Numbered from the stretch's first letter, positions 33,760-42,576 are shown. The stretch: 51,673 nt of DNA from an uncultured Bacteroidales bacterium (GCA_944326355.1 CALVDO010000015.1:1-51673), one strand, 5' to 3'. Translations and numbers: made by a program. Notes: generated by a model from the letters alone, not told the origin.

Positions 33760-35913
33760 TCAGAGATAGTCCTCGAAGTATGCGGTCACCTTGTTCATGA
33801 GGTGTATCCTGTCCTTTCCGAGGACATTGTGCTGTGCGCATGGATACGGGAAGTAGTCCACCTGCACATTCTGCCTGATGCATTCCCTGATGAAGCTGAG
33901 GCTGTGCTCCCAGACCACCACATTGTCCACCGCTCCCTGACAGATGAGCAGCTTTCCCTTAAGGTCTCCTGCTCTGGCTATGAGGCTCGTCTTCTCATAT
34001 CCGTCAGCGTTCAGGGTCGGATTGCCCATGTATCTTTCTCCGTACATGACCTCATACCATTTCCAGTCGATCACCGGACCTCCGGCCACGGCAACCTTGA
34101 ACACGTCGGGATAATTGGTGATCAGGGAAATTGTCATGAAGCCGCCGTAGCTCCATCCGTGCACACCGATGCGTTCCCCGTCCACATAAGGGCGTGACAT
34201 CAGCATTTTTATGCCCTCCATCTGGTCGGCCATCTCCGCCTGTCCGCACTGCCCCCAGATCGCCTTCTCGTATTCCGCCCCGCGATTCATCGTGCCTCTG
34301 TTGTCCTGCACATATACTATATAGCCTCTCTGGGCCATGTACATCTCCCATGCCCTGAGCTCACCGCACCAGGTGTCTTTCACAAGCTGGGAGTGCGGGC
34401 CTCCATAGACATAAAGGATCACGGGATACTTTTTTGAAGGGTCAAAGTCCTTCGGCTTTATCAGTCGGTACCAGTTGTCGTATTTCCCGTCCGCGCTTTT
34501 CACCGTTCCGAGCTCCATCTCACACCATGCGTATTCCTCTGCCGGGTCTTCAGCCTCAAAGAGTCCGCATACCGTTTCGCCTTTTCGGGCTGACTTGAGG
34601 CTGATGACTCTCGGGACGCTGAAGCTGCTGTAGCTGTCCACAAAGTGCCTGCAGTCGGGGCTCATGGACACTGTGTGCCAGCCCTCTTCCTCCGTGAGCC
34701 TTGTCGTCTTTCCGCTGCGCACGTTCACCTTGAACAGGTGATTCTCTACCGGCGACACCTCGGCGGAAGTGTAGAACACGTCCTTTCCGTCATTGCCTGC
34801 ATACTGCACGTCCGCGTCTGTCACGGTGAGTCTCTTCACGCCGCCATATATGTCGCAGAGGTACAGATTCTCATATCCGTCCCTGTTGTCAGTCCTGTAG
34901 ATGAACTTCTCGCTGCTTCCCTTGAGAAACCAGATCTGGTCTTCCGGCTCGACATAGCGGCTGTTCTCCTCTTCGAGCACAGTCCTGACAAGCTCCCCGC
35001 TTTCCGCATCGTACATATTGAGCCTCATGTGCTTCTGGCTCCTGTCGAGAACCTGGATGAATATGCTTTTCCCGTCCGGTGCCCATGTGACGCAGGTCAG
35101 GTACTGGTCGTGTCCGAAGTCGTCAGCCTTCACATAGACCGTCTCTCCTGATGCGATGTCCATTATGCCAAGCCTCACGTTCTCCGACGCCATTCCTGCC
35201 ATAGGATATCTTATCTCCATCAGCGAGCCTGTCCTGGTGTTTATGTCGAGAAGAGGAAAGAGCGTCACCGCCGACTCGTCCTTCCGGTAGAAGGCGAGCT
35301 TCTTGCCGTCTACCGACCAGAATATTCCTCCGGTGATTCCGAATTCGTTGCGGCTGACGAACTGCCCGTAGGACACCGCCGGGTCGGAACTTTCGGCCAC
35401 CGGAGTGGCGTTGCCGTTCATGTCGCAGAAATACAGGCTGTTACCGACAGTATAGGCGTATCTGCCCATTTTGCCGGGGGTCAGATTGGCGGCCCCTTCC
35501 GGCATCGGCGTGGAAGCCGTCATCATATGTGTGTCAGGGTTGAAGACGATGATGTCGTGTCCGCTTGCGAATCTTATCTGGCCGTCCTCTGTCCACATGT
35601 ATGGAGGAAAGTCTTTAAGGACGGTCCCTGTGGCCTTGCCGAGAGACTCGGCCGTCAGAAGCGTGTCCCTTTCTCCGGTATCGGGATTCAGACTCCATAA
35701 AATGCCGTCCTCGGCGAAGGTGAGGGCAGAACCGTCAGTGTTCCAGGAGTATCCGCGCCGCTGCGGATAGACCGCTGCGGATATGGTGGCTTCCTCCATT
35801 GTCAGGAGCCGTTCGCCCTGACCTGCAGGTCTTGTCCTGACTTCGCCGGTCTGCGCCCTGAGTGTCGTGCAGAAGACGGCGGCGAGCAGAAGCAATAGCG
35901 TCTTTTTCATCAT
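33760..35913 (-). CDS. Dipeptidyl peptidase IV-like S9 peptidase, exported
   Basis: Releases dipeptides from N-termini, typically after Pro or Ala, in the periplasm. The 717-residue product has a signal peptide at 1-20 (LLLLLAAVFCTTLRAQ), an eight-blade-type DPPIV_N propeller region (about 90-440) and the prolyl-oligopeptidase catalytic domain. The triad is visible as Ser588 in GWSYGG, Asp663 in GAVDNV and His695 in AQHNV. Length is normal for the family. First gene of the operon with the oxidoreductase and MATE genes. Such enzymes give asaccharolytic or mixed-diet Bacteroidales dipeptides, which fits the nearby M20 dipeptidase and sdaA. Confidence 0.94.
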   Translation of the reverse strand: MMKKTLLLLLAAVFCTTLRAQTGEVRTRPAGQGERLLTMEEATISAAVYPQRRGYSWNTDGSALTFAEDGILWSLNPDTGERDTLLTAESLGKATGTVLKDFPPYMWTEDGQIRFASGHDIIVFNPDTHMMTASTPMPEGAANLTPGKMGRYAYTVGNSLYFCDMNGNATPVAESSDPAVSYGQFVSRNEFGITGGIFWSVDGKKLAFYRKDESAVTLFPLLDINTRTGSLMEIRYPMAGMASENVRLGIMDIASGETVYVKADDFGHDQYLTCVTWAPDGKSIFIQVLDRSQKHMRLNMYDAESGELVRTVLEEENSRYVEPEDQIWFLKGSSEKFIYRTDNRDGYENLYLCDIYGGVKRLTVTDADVQYAGNDGKDVFYTSAEVSPVENHLFKVNVRSGKTTRLTEEEGWHTVSMSPDCRHFVDSYSSFSVPRVISLKSARKGETVCGLFEAEDPAEEYAWCEMELGTVKSADGKYDNWYRLIKPKDFDPSKKYPVILYVYGGPHSQLVKDTWCGELRAWEMYMAQRGYIVYVQDNRGTMNRGAEYEKAIWGQCGQAEMADQMEGIKMLMSRPYVDGERIGVHGWSYGGFMTISLITNYPDVFKVAVAGGPVIDWKWYEVMYGERYMGNPTLNADGYEKTSLIARAGDLKGKLLICQGAVDNVVVWEHSLSFIRECIRQNVQVDYFPYPCAQHNVLGKDRIHLMNKVTAYFEDYL

Positions 35914-35938
35914 TTCGGTATTTTCAATTTCAAGCCCG

Positions 35939-35946
35939 CGAATTTA
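35939..35946 (-). promoter_or_regulatory. -7 box variant (TAAATTCG) for the DPP operon
   Basis: Minus-strand TAAATTCG, identical to the sdaA box, lies 26 bases before ATG 35913. No -33 box at standard spacing. Confidence 0.4.
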
Positions 35947-35980
35947 ACAAAATTTTCATGGCTTTTCTGCCGGTTTTTCG

Positions 35981-35988
35981 TATATTTG
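35981..35988 (+). promoter_or_regulatory. -7 box (TATATTTG) for the choloylglycine-hydrolase-family gene
   Basis: TATATTTG predicts a 5' leader of about 85 bases before ATG 36080, long for this window. The leader can fold a small stem (GGCAG with CTGCC, about 36018-36040). Confidence 0.5.
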
Positions 35989-36079
35989 GCCTGAAAGTCA
36001 TTTTGCGGTGGCATCCTGGCAGTCGCTGACTTGCGCTGCCTTCAGTTTCTCCTTATGTTTTTTGACATAATTTGAAATC

Positions 36080-37180
36080 ATGGAAAGACGAATTTTCAGA
36101 ATCTGCGCGGTTCTTCTGGCTGTTTCCGGAGCGCTGCGAGCCTCTTCCGATGCCGATGCCTGCACAGGCATTTCTCTCGTGGCCGGGGATGGCGGCCATG
36201 TCCTTGCCCGCACCTGCGAATGGGGCGGAAGCGATCTGGAGAGCAGATATGTGATAGTCCCGAGAAATGATGCGATGACCTCTCTGACGCCCTCTGGGCG
36301 CAACGGTCTGAAATATGTGTCGCAATATGGATATGTGGGCATATCCGTCACTCAGGACACATTCGTCACGGAGGGCGTCAACGAGACGGGGCTCTCCGCC
36401 GGGCTCTTCTTCTTCCCCGGGTACGGCGGCTATGAGGAGTACGACAGCTCCCTGGATTCCTCCACGATTGTTGATGTGGAGCTTGTCGGCTGGATGCTGG
36501 CCCGCTTCTCCTCAATTGACGATATAGTCAAGGCCATCAAGGACATACACATAGTCGCCATTTCTTCTCAGGCAGGGACGGCGCACTGGAGGATAGCGGA
36601 GCCGTCCGGACGGCAGGTGGTTCTCGAGATTGTCGGCGGAGTGCCGCATTTTTATGAGAACGAACTTGGAGTTCTCACCAATTCTCCGGGCTTCGAGTGG
36701 CAGATGACGAATCTCAACAATTATGTCAATCTCTTTCCGGGAAAGGCCTCTTCCATGAAGCTGACGGACGAGGTCACCCTGTCGCAGTTCGGGGCAGGCG
36801 CGGGATTTCTCGGCATTCCTGGCGACGTCACTCCTCCTTCCCGCTTTGTGAGGGCGGCCTTCTACAAGGCTACGGCGCCGCAGTATGCCACCTCGAAGGA
36901 GACAGTGATGGAGACATTCATGATACTCAACAACTTCGACATACCTATCGGCATCGAGCACAGTAAGGGAGAAGCCCCCGCCGATCTGCCGGGCGCGACG
37001 CAGTGGACCACTTCAACCGATCTCGGCGCAATGAGGTTTTACTACCGCACCGCGTGGAATTCCACCCTCAGGTGCATAGATCTCAGGAGCATCGACTTTT
37101 CGAAGGTGACAAGGCAGGCTCATCCTCTTGATCCGGTGAGGGAACAGCCGGTGGAAATGATCAGAGTCAGAAACAGGTGA
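36080..37180 (+). CDS. Secreted linear amide C-N hydrolase (choloylglycine hydrolase / penicillin V acylase family)
   Basis: N-terminal-nucleophile hydrolase. The 366-residue precursor has a signal peptide ending ADA, so cleavage exposes Cys28 as the N-terminal nucleophile (CTGISLV). Other active-site equivalents are Arg44 in ARTCEWGG, Asn101 in GVNETGL, Asn201 in LTNSPGFEW and Arg255 in PPSRF. The Asp that follows the Arg in bile salt hydrolases is Glu47 here (RTCEW), which fits the broader penicillin V/N-acyl amide acylase group better than a classical bile salt hydrolase. Substrate could be conjugated bile acids, N-acyl amino acids or acyl-homoserine lactones; sequence alone does not decide. 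A small helical protein gene follows after 30 bases. Confidence 0.88.
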   Translation: MERRIFRICAVLLAVSGALRASSDADACTGISLVAGDGGHVLARTCEWGGSDLESRYVIVPRNDAMTSLTPSGRNGLKYVSQYGYVGISVTQDTFVTEGVNETGLSAGLFFFPGYGGYEEYDSSLDSSTIVDVELVGWMLARFSSIDDIVKAIKDIHIVAISSQAGTAHWRIAEPSGRQVVLEIVGGVPHFYENELGVLTNSPGFEWQMTNLNNYVNLFPGKASSMKLTDEVTLSQFGAGAGFLGIPGDVTPPSRFVRAAFYKATAPQYATSKETVMETFMILNNFDIPIGIEHSKGEAPADLPGATQWTTSTDLGAMRFYYRTAWNSTLRCIDLRSIDFSKVTRQAHPLDPVREQPVEMIRVRNR

Positions 37181-37210
37181 CATAAATTTAACGTAACCAT
37201 TTGAGCAACT

Positions 37211-37609
37211 ATGGAAGATTACATCATGAAAGAGGTCAGTAAGATCGGAGAGGCGATCTCGGCCATGCTTGCCAAATTTCGGCTACATGCGGACAATGTT
37301 GACGCGGTGCAGCTCCGCGGTCAGGTCAGTGCGGAACTGTCCGAACTGCTCGGGGCGGACATTGATTCCCTGATTTCCAGAGACGATTTCGTGACTACGC
37401 TCGTCTCTGCACATCATTTCAGCAATGATGACCTGAACCGTCTTGCGGAGCTTCTCTATGCGATGCTCAGGGCGGACGACGGTAAAGATGAGGTACATCA
37501 TTCCTATGCCAAGGCGATTGTCCTGATCAACAAGTGGCTTGACGGGAACGACGTGGCTTATTCCGCCTCCCGGCATTATGTCCTGGAGGAGATGAACAGA
37601 TATTTCTGA
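37211..37609 (+). CDS. Small all-helical protein of unknown function
   Basis: The 132-residue product is predicted to be helical throughout, with no signal peptide or membrane segment. It opens MEDYIMKEVSKIGEAISAML, and a mid-region acidic/Leu pattern (NDDLNRLAELLYAMLRADDG) resembles a TPR-like or four-helix bundle. I do not recognise the family with confidence; the DYIM-x-x-I-x-x-I-G opening recalls a small DUF family (DUF6483-like), which needs a profile search. It follows the secreted amidase gene by 30 bases and ends in a strong terminator, so the two form a probable two-gene operon, although one product is exported and the other cytoplasmic. Confidence 0.75.
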   Translation: MEDYIMKEVSKIGEAISAMLAKFRLHADNVDAVQLRGQVSAELSELLGADIDSLISRDDFVTTLVSAHHFSNDDLNRLAELLYAMLRADDGKDEVHHSYAKAIVLINKWLDGNDVAYSASRHYVLEEMNRYF

Positions 37610-37624
37610 CGAGAGAGTGTCTCT

Positions 37625-37653
37625 GCGGTCGGCCGGTGAGGCCGACCGCTTTT
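37625..37653 (+). terminator. Strong intrinsic terminator
   Basis: A perfect 10-bp GC-rich stem (37625-37634 with 37640-37649), a five-base loop and TTTT at 37650-37653. It ends the plus-strand operon right against the arcA stop at 37655. Confidence 0.85.
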
Positions 37654-37654
37654 G

Positions 37655-38917
37655 TTACCAGTCGACTTTGCCTCTTGACAGCGGCATGGTCATGCATCTC
37701 GCCCCTCCGCCTCCTCTCGGGAGTTCGGAGCCTGCGACAGTCACTGCGCAGCGGCCCTTAAGCGCGCTTTTCCCCGATATGACGTCTTCGGCGGATATGA
37801 TGCTGAATCCGCTCCGGTCAAGTTCGTCGAGAGTGTGCACGTTCCTTGCGTAGGTGAGAATCTGACCGGGTGCGAGGCAGAACGAGTTGGCTCCGCTGTG
37901 CCACTGTTCCCTTTCCTGATCCCATTCGTCGCTGCCTCCGCAGATGACCGGCTTGAGGTCCACTCCGAGCTTCTTGAGCGCCTTGAGTATGTTTGAGACG
38001 GATCTTATAGAAGATACCTTTCCGTTGGATATTGTTATGTGTACCGTCTGGAACTGGCTGTCTCTCAGTATCAGAGGCTCGAATATCATGCAGCTGTCCC
38101 TGTCGAGCATCGTGAACGCCATGTCGAGGTGGATGAATGATTCCGGGGTGTGCGGAAGCTGCTGCACGATGATGTGATAGACTCCCTCCGGATGGATTTT
38201 GCGCAACCTTTCTATCATGAAGTCTATGCCCTGTGAGGATGTTCTGGCCCCGTTGCCGATGAGCAGGATGTCGTCGCGGATGATGAGGATGTCGCCTCCT
38301 TCCATGGTCACTGGCGAGCCTGCGGCGTGGAAGTCGTTGGCGTCGGTGATGCCGCAGGTGAATTCTCCGCTGTGCCTGTATATGGCCTCCATGATTATTG
38401 ACTCCCTCATTCTCACCTTGTTTGCCATACGGCAGACGAGGACGTTGTCTCCGATTGTCACGGCGGAGTCTCTGGTGAAATAGAAGTTGTAGAGGGGATA
38501 TAGGGCATAGTATTCGTTGCCGAGATATGAGGTGAGGGTGTCGATTCTGGCCGGCAGTCCCTCGATGAGCACGGATGCAAGAGCGTCAGGCTCCATGTCG
38601 AGGAGCTGTTCGTAGTAGGCCGTGGCGTCTTCTCCGACGCATATTCTCCTGAGAAGCGCTGCCTTGTGCTCCGGATTGTCCAGAACCTTTCTGAGCAGCG
38701 GGCGCACCTGGTAGATCTTCGCCACCTTTGACAGCACTCCATAGAGTCTTGAGTACTCCTCTTGCGCTATTGAAAGATTGAGGATGTCGCTGTAGAGGGC
38801 TCTCTGCACATTTCTTGGTGTCATGTTTTCCACTTCAGCTCCGGGAGAATGGAGCATCACGGCATTGAGTGTCCCAATTTCGGAACTCACGTCGATTTTC
38901 AGAGATCGGTTGTCCAT
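37655..38917 (-). CDS. arcA: Arginine deiminase
   Basis: Hydrolyses arginine to citrulline and ammonia. The 420-residue product from ATG 38917 has the guanidino-modifying fold: NFYFTRDSAVTIGDN, the EGGDILII segment with the substrate Glu/Asp, HLDMAFTMLDRD with the catalytic His, and the nucleophile Cys408 in GARCMTMPLSR at the C-terminus. Length and motifs are normal. No ornithine carbamoyltransferase or carbamate kinase gene is adjacent, so the rest of the arginine dihydrolase pathway, if present, lies elsewhere. The open frame extends upstream to 39259 but only through the opposite-strand gene. Confidence 0.94.
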   Translation of the reverse strand: MDNRSLKIDVSSEIGTLNAVMLHSPGAEVENMTPRNVQRALYSDILNLSIAQEEYSRLYGVLSKVAKIYQVRPLLRKVLDNPEHKAALLRRICVGEDATAYYEQLLDMEPDALASVLIEGLPARIDTLTSYLGNEYYALYPLYNFYFTRDSAVTIGDNVLVCRMANKVRMRESIIMEAIYRHSGEFTCGITDANDFHAAGSPVTMEGGDILIIRDDILLIGNGARTSSQGIDFMIERLRKIHPEGVYHIIVQQLPHTPESFIHLDMAFTMLDRDSCMIFEPLILRDSQFQTVHITISNGKVSSIRSVSNILKALKKLGVDLKPVICGGSDEWDQEREQWHSGANSFCLAPGQILTYARNVHTLDELDRSGFSIISAEDVISGKSALKGRCAVTVAGSELPRGGGGARCMTMPLSRGKVDW

Positions 38918-38976
38918 AATCGTTAGTCGCGATTCATATTTCCCGGCAATATAATCATTTTGTAAAATATTTTCAA

Positions 38977-38984
38977 TACCTTTG
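38977..38984 (+). promoter_or_regulatory. -7 box (TACCTTTG) for the 39033 gene
   Basis: TACCTTTG lies 48 bases before ATG 39033, predicting a leader of about 43 bases. This excludes the in-frame start at 38982. Confidence 0.5.
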
Positions 38985-39032
38985 GAACTTTGGAGCCGAA
39001 TCATTCCGACGTCAGCCGGCTCGGACATAACG

Positions 39033-39380
39033 ATGATGACGAAGCCAGAATATAAGATCAAGCCTGAGTATGAGGACCTGGACGGGACCGCCGTGTGGGA
39101 GATTGTCGTGGATTTCGTGAAGCGGAGCGGCACCTTCTGCTCCGTTACCGGCATCCCGTATTCCGCCGCGTTCGTGGGCAGCTGCATATTCATCCGGGGC
39201 GGAAAGCCCGGCACGAAGCGGTCGAAGGAGGGGGAGTATCTGACCGGCAAGGACTTCATATCGGCTTATGACAAAGTCAGGACTCTGTCCGAGATAAACA
39301 CCGGGCGCGTGAAGCCGTACATAAGGCGGCAGCAGACTCCGTTTATGGGGCTTCTCTTCAGTGCCGGCATTATCGGGTGA
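39033..39380 (+). CDS. Small protein of unknown function
   Basis: The 115-residue product has no signal peptide or membrane segment. An acidic N-terminus (YKIKPEYEDLDGTAVWEIV) is followed by a basic, Gly-rich middle (IFIRGGKPGTKRSKEGEYLT) and a basic C-terminus (GRVKPYIRRQQTPFMGLLF). The balance of conserved-looking aromatic and Gly residues and a clean promoter argue that it is a real gene, but I do not recognise the family. It is divergent from arcA and 55 bases upstream of another small gene on the same strand. Confidence 0.6.
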   Translation: MMTKPEYKIKPEYEDLDGTAVWEIVVDFVKRSGTFCSVTGIPYSAAFVGSCIFIRGGKPGTKRSKEGEYLTGKDFISAYDKVRTLSEINTGRVKPYIRRQQTPFMGLLFSAGIIG

Positions 39381-39435
39381 CCTTGAATATTGGAAAGGGA
39401 AGACTCAGCAAGTCACAGATAAAAAAGACAATGAC

Positions 39436-39813
39436 ATGACCATGAGGAAAAAGATAATCATTTCAGTTGTGGCGGGGCTTGTCCTCGCCCTCGCGGCATT
39501 CATCTACATAAGATTCTATTTCGTTTTCGGGGAGGGAGTGAAGGCCGGCGAGCTCAACTTCGTCGTCTATAAGGGCTATGTCTTCAAGACATATGAAGGA
39601 AAGGCCATTCAGGCCGGCTTCAATTCGAAGAACAGGGGCGCAGCCATACAGTCTTACGAATTTGAATTCTCGATCACGGACAAGGAACTCGCCGATTCTC
39701 TCATGCGCTGCAGCGGCAAGACTGTCGAACTCCATTATAAGGAGTATCTCGGTGCGCTTCCGTGGAGGGGCAAGCAGAAATACATTGTCGATCAGGTGCT
39801 TGCGGTAAGGTGA
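39436..39813 (+). CDS. Small single-pass membrane protein of unknown function
   Basis: The 125-residue product has one N-terminal membrane segment (about 5-27, IIISVVAGLVLALAAFIYIR), then a soluble periplasmic domain with GEGVKAGELNFVVYKGYVFK and TYEGKAIQAGF, ending in a basic beta-rich tail. Homologues in Bacteroidetes are, as I recall, sometimes labelled '6-phosphogluconate dehydrogenase' by mistake; nothing here resembles that enzyme. An upstream GTG frame to 39361 overlaps the previous gene and is unlikely. It is convergent with gpsA. Confidence 0.75.
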   Translation: MTMRKKIIISVVAGLVLALAAFIYIRFYFVFGEGVKAGELNFVVYKGYVFKTYEGKAIQAGFNSKNRGAAIQSYEFEFSITDKELADSLMRCSGKTVELHYKEYLGALPWRGKQKYIVDQVLAVR

Positions 39814-39878
39814 CACATGTCCTGGCGTCCGACTCCGATGGCGGCGCATAGGATGACCGGAATGGAGCGGGATGCCTC

Positions 39879-40883
39879 CTACAGCAGTTTGGAGAGCTCC
39901 TTCATCCTGCGGCGCACCGGGGCCTTGTTGTAGAGCACGTCATACACCATGTCGGCTATAGGCATGTTCACCTTGTGGCGGAAGTTGATGTGCCTTATGC
40001 AGTCGGCGGCGAAATATCCCTCGGCTATCATCGTCATCTCATTGAGCGCGCTCTTGACCGTGCATCCTCTTCCGATGAGGAGTCCGAGCCTGCGGTTGCG
40101 GCTGTAGATGGAGTAGCAGGTCACCAGCAGGTCTCCGAGGTAGGCGGGAGCGAAGGTGTTTCTCTTGTCCGGATAGCTCTCCTGGATGAATCTCGTCATC
40201 TCGTCAGCGCAGCAGGATATGAGCACGGACAGGAAGTTGTCTCCGTATCCGAGGCCGACGGCCATGCCCGCGGCTATCGCATATATGTTCTTGAGAATGG
40301 CTGCGTATTCGACTCCGTATATGTCGGGGGAGTAGCTGAGCCTTACGGAGTCATTGGCGAGCTTGTCCCCTATGAGGTGTGCGTTGTCTTCATCCGTGCA
40401 TACGACGGTGAGATAGGATAGCCGTCCCTTTGATACCTCCTCGGCGTGCGACGGTCCTCCGATGATGCCTATCTGCTTGAACGACAGTTCATATCTGTCT
40501 TTAAGATATTCGGCGACAGTCTGATATTCACCTGGGATGATGCCTTTTATCGCGGAGACTATGAACTTGTCTTTAAGCGATTCGGTCAGAGGCTGAAGGA
40601 AGTCCTTGAGATAGGCGGAGGGGGCCGCCATTATGATGATCCTGGCGTTTCTGACGACGAGGTTGATGTCGTCGGAAGGATGGATTTTCGAGAGGTCAAA
40701 CTCGAGGTCGCTGACATATTTCGGATTGTGGCCGTCCGAGAGCACGCCCTCGAGGACTTCCTGGTTGCGGATGTACCACCACACGTCTGACTCGTTCTTC
40801 GCCAGCAGCCCCGCGATGGCGGTGGCCCAGCTTCCGTAGCCGATTACGGCGCAATTCGATTCTTTGCCTATCTTGTAATCCAT
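39879..40883 (-). CDS. gpsA: Glycerol-3-phosphate dehydrogenase [NAD(P)+]
   Basis: Reduces dihydroxyacetone phosphate to sn-glycerol 3-phosphate for phospholipid synthesis. The 334-residue product has the N-terminal dinucleotide motif VIGYGSWATAIA, the IIMAAPSAYLKDFL segment, FIVSAIKGIIPGE, the GGPSHAEEVSKG block and the catalytic-Lys segment GVEYAAILKNIYAIAAG. It ends with the LGDLLVTCYSIYSRNRRLG helical block. In Bacteroidetes the gene is usually near lysS and pgi, which are not in this window, so the context is rearranged. Confidence 0.95.
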   Translation of the reverse strand: MDYKIGKESNCAVIGYGSWATAIAGLLAKNESDVWWYIRNQEVLEGVLSDGHNPKYVSDLEFDLSKIHPSDDINLVVRNARIIIMAAPSAYLKDFLQPLTESLKDKFIVSAIKGIIPGEYQTVAEYLKDRYELSFKQIGIIGGPSHAEEVSKGRLSYLTVVCTDEDNAHLIGDKLANDSVRLSYSPDIYGVEYAAILKNIYAIAAGMAVGLGYGDNFLSVLISCCADEMTRFIQESYPDKRNTFAPAYLGDLLVTCYSIYSRNRRLGLLIGRGCTVKSALNEMTMIAEGYFAADCIRHINFRHKVNMPIADMVYDVLYNKAPVRRRMKELSKLL

Positions 40884-40911
40884 TTTTCTGTTTCAGATTG
40901 TCATGATGTGG

Positions 40912-40919
40912 CAAAGATA
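40912..40919 (-). promoter_or_regulatory. -7 box (TATCTTTG) for gpsA
   Basis: Minus-strand TATCTTTG, the same octamer as for yicC and holA, lies 28 bases before ATG 40883. No clear -33 box. Confidence 0.5.
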
Positions 40920-40980
40920 AGTTAAATTTTCACTTAATATGACCGGAATCTTAACTTTATGTGAAGCGCCCGGGCGTATC

Positions 40981-42576
40981 TCATTCTTCCGCCCAGACGA
41001 ATCCGTGCGGGCAGGAGGCGAAAACGGCCTGAGCGTCAGCGTACAGACTGCGCCAGTCGGATTCCTGAAGCTGCATCGATCCGCCGTACCGCGACGTCAC
41101 GTCAAGGAGGACGCCGTCTGGGTCTGTGCTCCTGTATTCTTTCCACCCGTTTTCGGCACTCGCCGCTGAAGGGTTTGGAGCCGGGCTCGAGCGCCAGCCG
41201 GCTGGTGAAATGTGCGGTCCCATGCTGCAGTTGACATAGGTGACGTTGTCGTAGCAGGAGGCGTCGCCTCCGGATCTCGCGAGATAGAACGAGCCGTCCT
41301 CAACCCCGCTTTCTGCGGTCAGTGAGCATCCGCTGAAGACGAATCCTCTGTCTCCTGCCTGACAGCGGGCCTGCACTATGTATCCCCCGTTGTCGTTCAT
41401 GCACGAGCGGATTTCACACGATTCGAAGAGGGCTGCCTTGGCGTAGCCCCAGATGAAGTCCACGTCGCCTCTTATCAGGCAGTCTCTGAAGCTGCCCCAT
41501 CCCTTGAGCTCTATGGTGTCCTGTTCTCCGGAGAAGCAGCAGTTTCTGGCCACTATCCTGCCGCTGTCGCAGTTGAAATATATGACTTCTGCCTGCGAGC
41601 CGTGTCCGTGAGTGTTTTCAAGGGATATGTCTTCGAAGCGTAGCATGTCGCTGTTCTCGACGAGAATCACGGAGCGGCCTCCTATGGTGCCGACCTGATC
41701 CCCGGGCTCAGGCACGCTCGTGCGTCCGCTTCCGGTGCCGGGAATGTAGTCATTGCAGTTGTCGAAGCGGATGACGGTGCCTTCACGGCTTTCGCCTCTT
41801 ATGGTAAGGTTGTTCTTGTTCCTGATATAGAGCTGCTCCTCATAGACCCCGTCCTCGACGAGGATTGTGACCGCCGTGCTCTGGCCCAGCGAGGAAGCGT
41901 AGTTGATCGCCCCCTGTACTGTCATGAAGTCGCATTCTCGTGCGCCTACTGTGACTTCTGCACCGGACGGCTTCCCCATCACCGAGAAGGTCCATTCGTC
42001 ACCGCTGATTCCGGAGAATCCCTCTGCGGAGACGGCGTCAGCGTCGATGGCCACGGAGTAGGTCCGGCCGTATTCGAGTCTGTCACAGTGCGGTCTTATT
42101 GTCATCGTGTTGCCGTCAACGGACACTGGATTGCCGTAGACGATTCTGTAGCGTCCGGCGGCTGACGAGCCTACCGCGTCCATGGCTGTTGTGAATATGG
42201 AGCTTTCTGTCATGGCCGGCTTCCCCTCTGCAAGGGCGGCGATATCCGCCATCTCTATGACGTCGACAGTCTGTCCGTCCTCATCAGTTATCCGTATAGT
42301 CCCGGACGTGCCGATCGCTGGCTCGGATCTGAATGTGATTGTGAGATATGAGTCCACGCAGGCGTTTTCACCCGACGGGTAGGCCGTGTAGGTGTCAGTG
42401 ACGAGCTCCTCTGGCCGGACGATTTCCGGTTCCGGCGTTTCTCCGGAGTCATCGTGCCCTTTGTCGCAGGCCGTGAAGATGACAAGTCCGGCTGCCGTCG
42501 CAGCGGCTGTTGCAAGAATGTGCTTTGTTCCGCTGCGGCGGATGCCGGCAGGGCTGTTTTCAGTGTTTGAGGTCAT
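40981..42576 (-). CDS. Pectin methylesterase-like (CE8) lipoprotein
   Basis: De-esterifies methylated homogalacturonan, probably at the cell surface. The 531-residue product has a lipoprotein signal with Cys37 (LVIFTACDKG) after a long polar lead. An acidic linker and an Ig-like domain (about 60-200, TYSVAIDADAVSAEGFSGIS) precede the CE8 right-handed beta-helix from about 205 (FMTVQGAINYA). The two catalytic Asp equivalents are Asp353 in GEQDT and Asp373 in GDVDFIWG. The family's LGRPW block is YLARSG (Arg434), so the usual Trp is missing. No other pectin-degrading gene or SusC/D pair is adjacent. It has its own promoter and is insulated from the upstream operon by a terminator. Confidence 0.87.
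   Translation of the reverse strand: MTSNTENSPAGIRRSGTKHILATAAATAAGLVIFTACDKGHDDSGETPEPEIVRPEELVTDTYTAYPSGENACVDSYLTITFRSEPAIGTSGTIRITDEDGQTVDVIEMADIAALAEGKPAMTESSIFTTAMDAVGSSAAGRYRIVYGNPVSVDGNTMTIRPHCDRLEYGRTYSVAIDADAVSAEGFSGISGDEWTFSVMGKPSGAEVTVGARECDFMTVQGAINYASSLGQSTAVTILVEDGVYEEQLYIRNKNNLTIRGESREGTVIRFDNCNDYIPGTGSGRTSVPEPGDQVGTIGGRSVILVENSDMLRFEDISLENTHGHGSQAEVIYFNCDSGRIVARNCCFSGEQDTIELKGWGSFRDCLIRGDVDFIWGYAKAALFESCEIRSCMNDNGGYIVQARCQAGDRGFVFSGCSLTAESGVEDGSFYLARSGGDASCYDNVTYVNCSMGPHISPAGWRSSPAPNPSAASAENGWKEYRSTDPDGVLLDVTSRYGGSMQLQESDWRSLYADAQAVFASCPHGFVWAEE

Noticed and set aside
36080..37180. Calling this gene a bile salt hydrolase outright
   Set aside because: The Asp after the active-site Arg is Glu, and the family includes acylases of several substrates, so only the family name is supported.
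38918..39259. N-terminal extension of arcA
   Set aside because: It is antisense to the small 39033 gene and precedes the normal arginine deiminase N-terminus.
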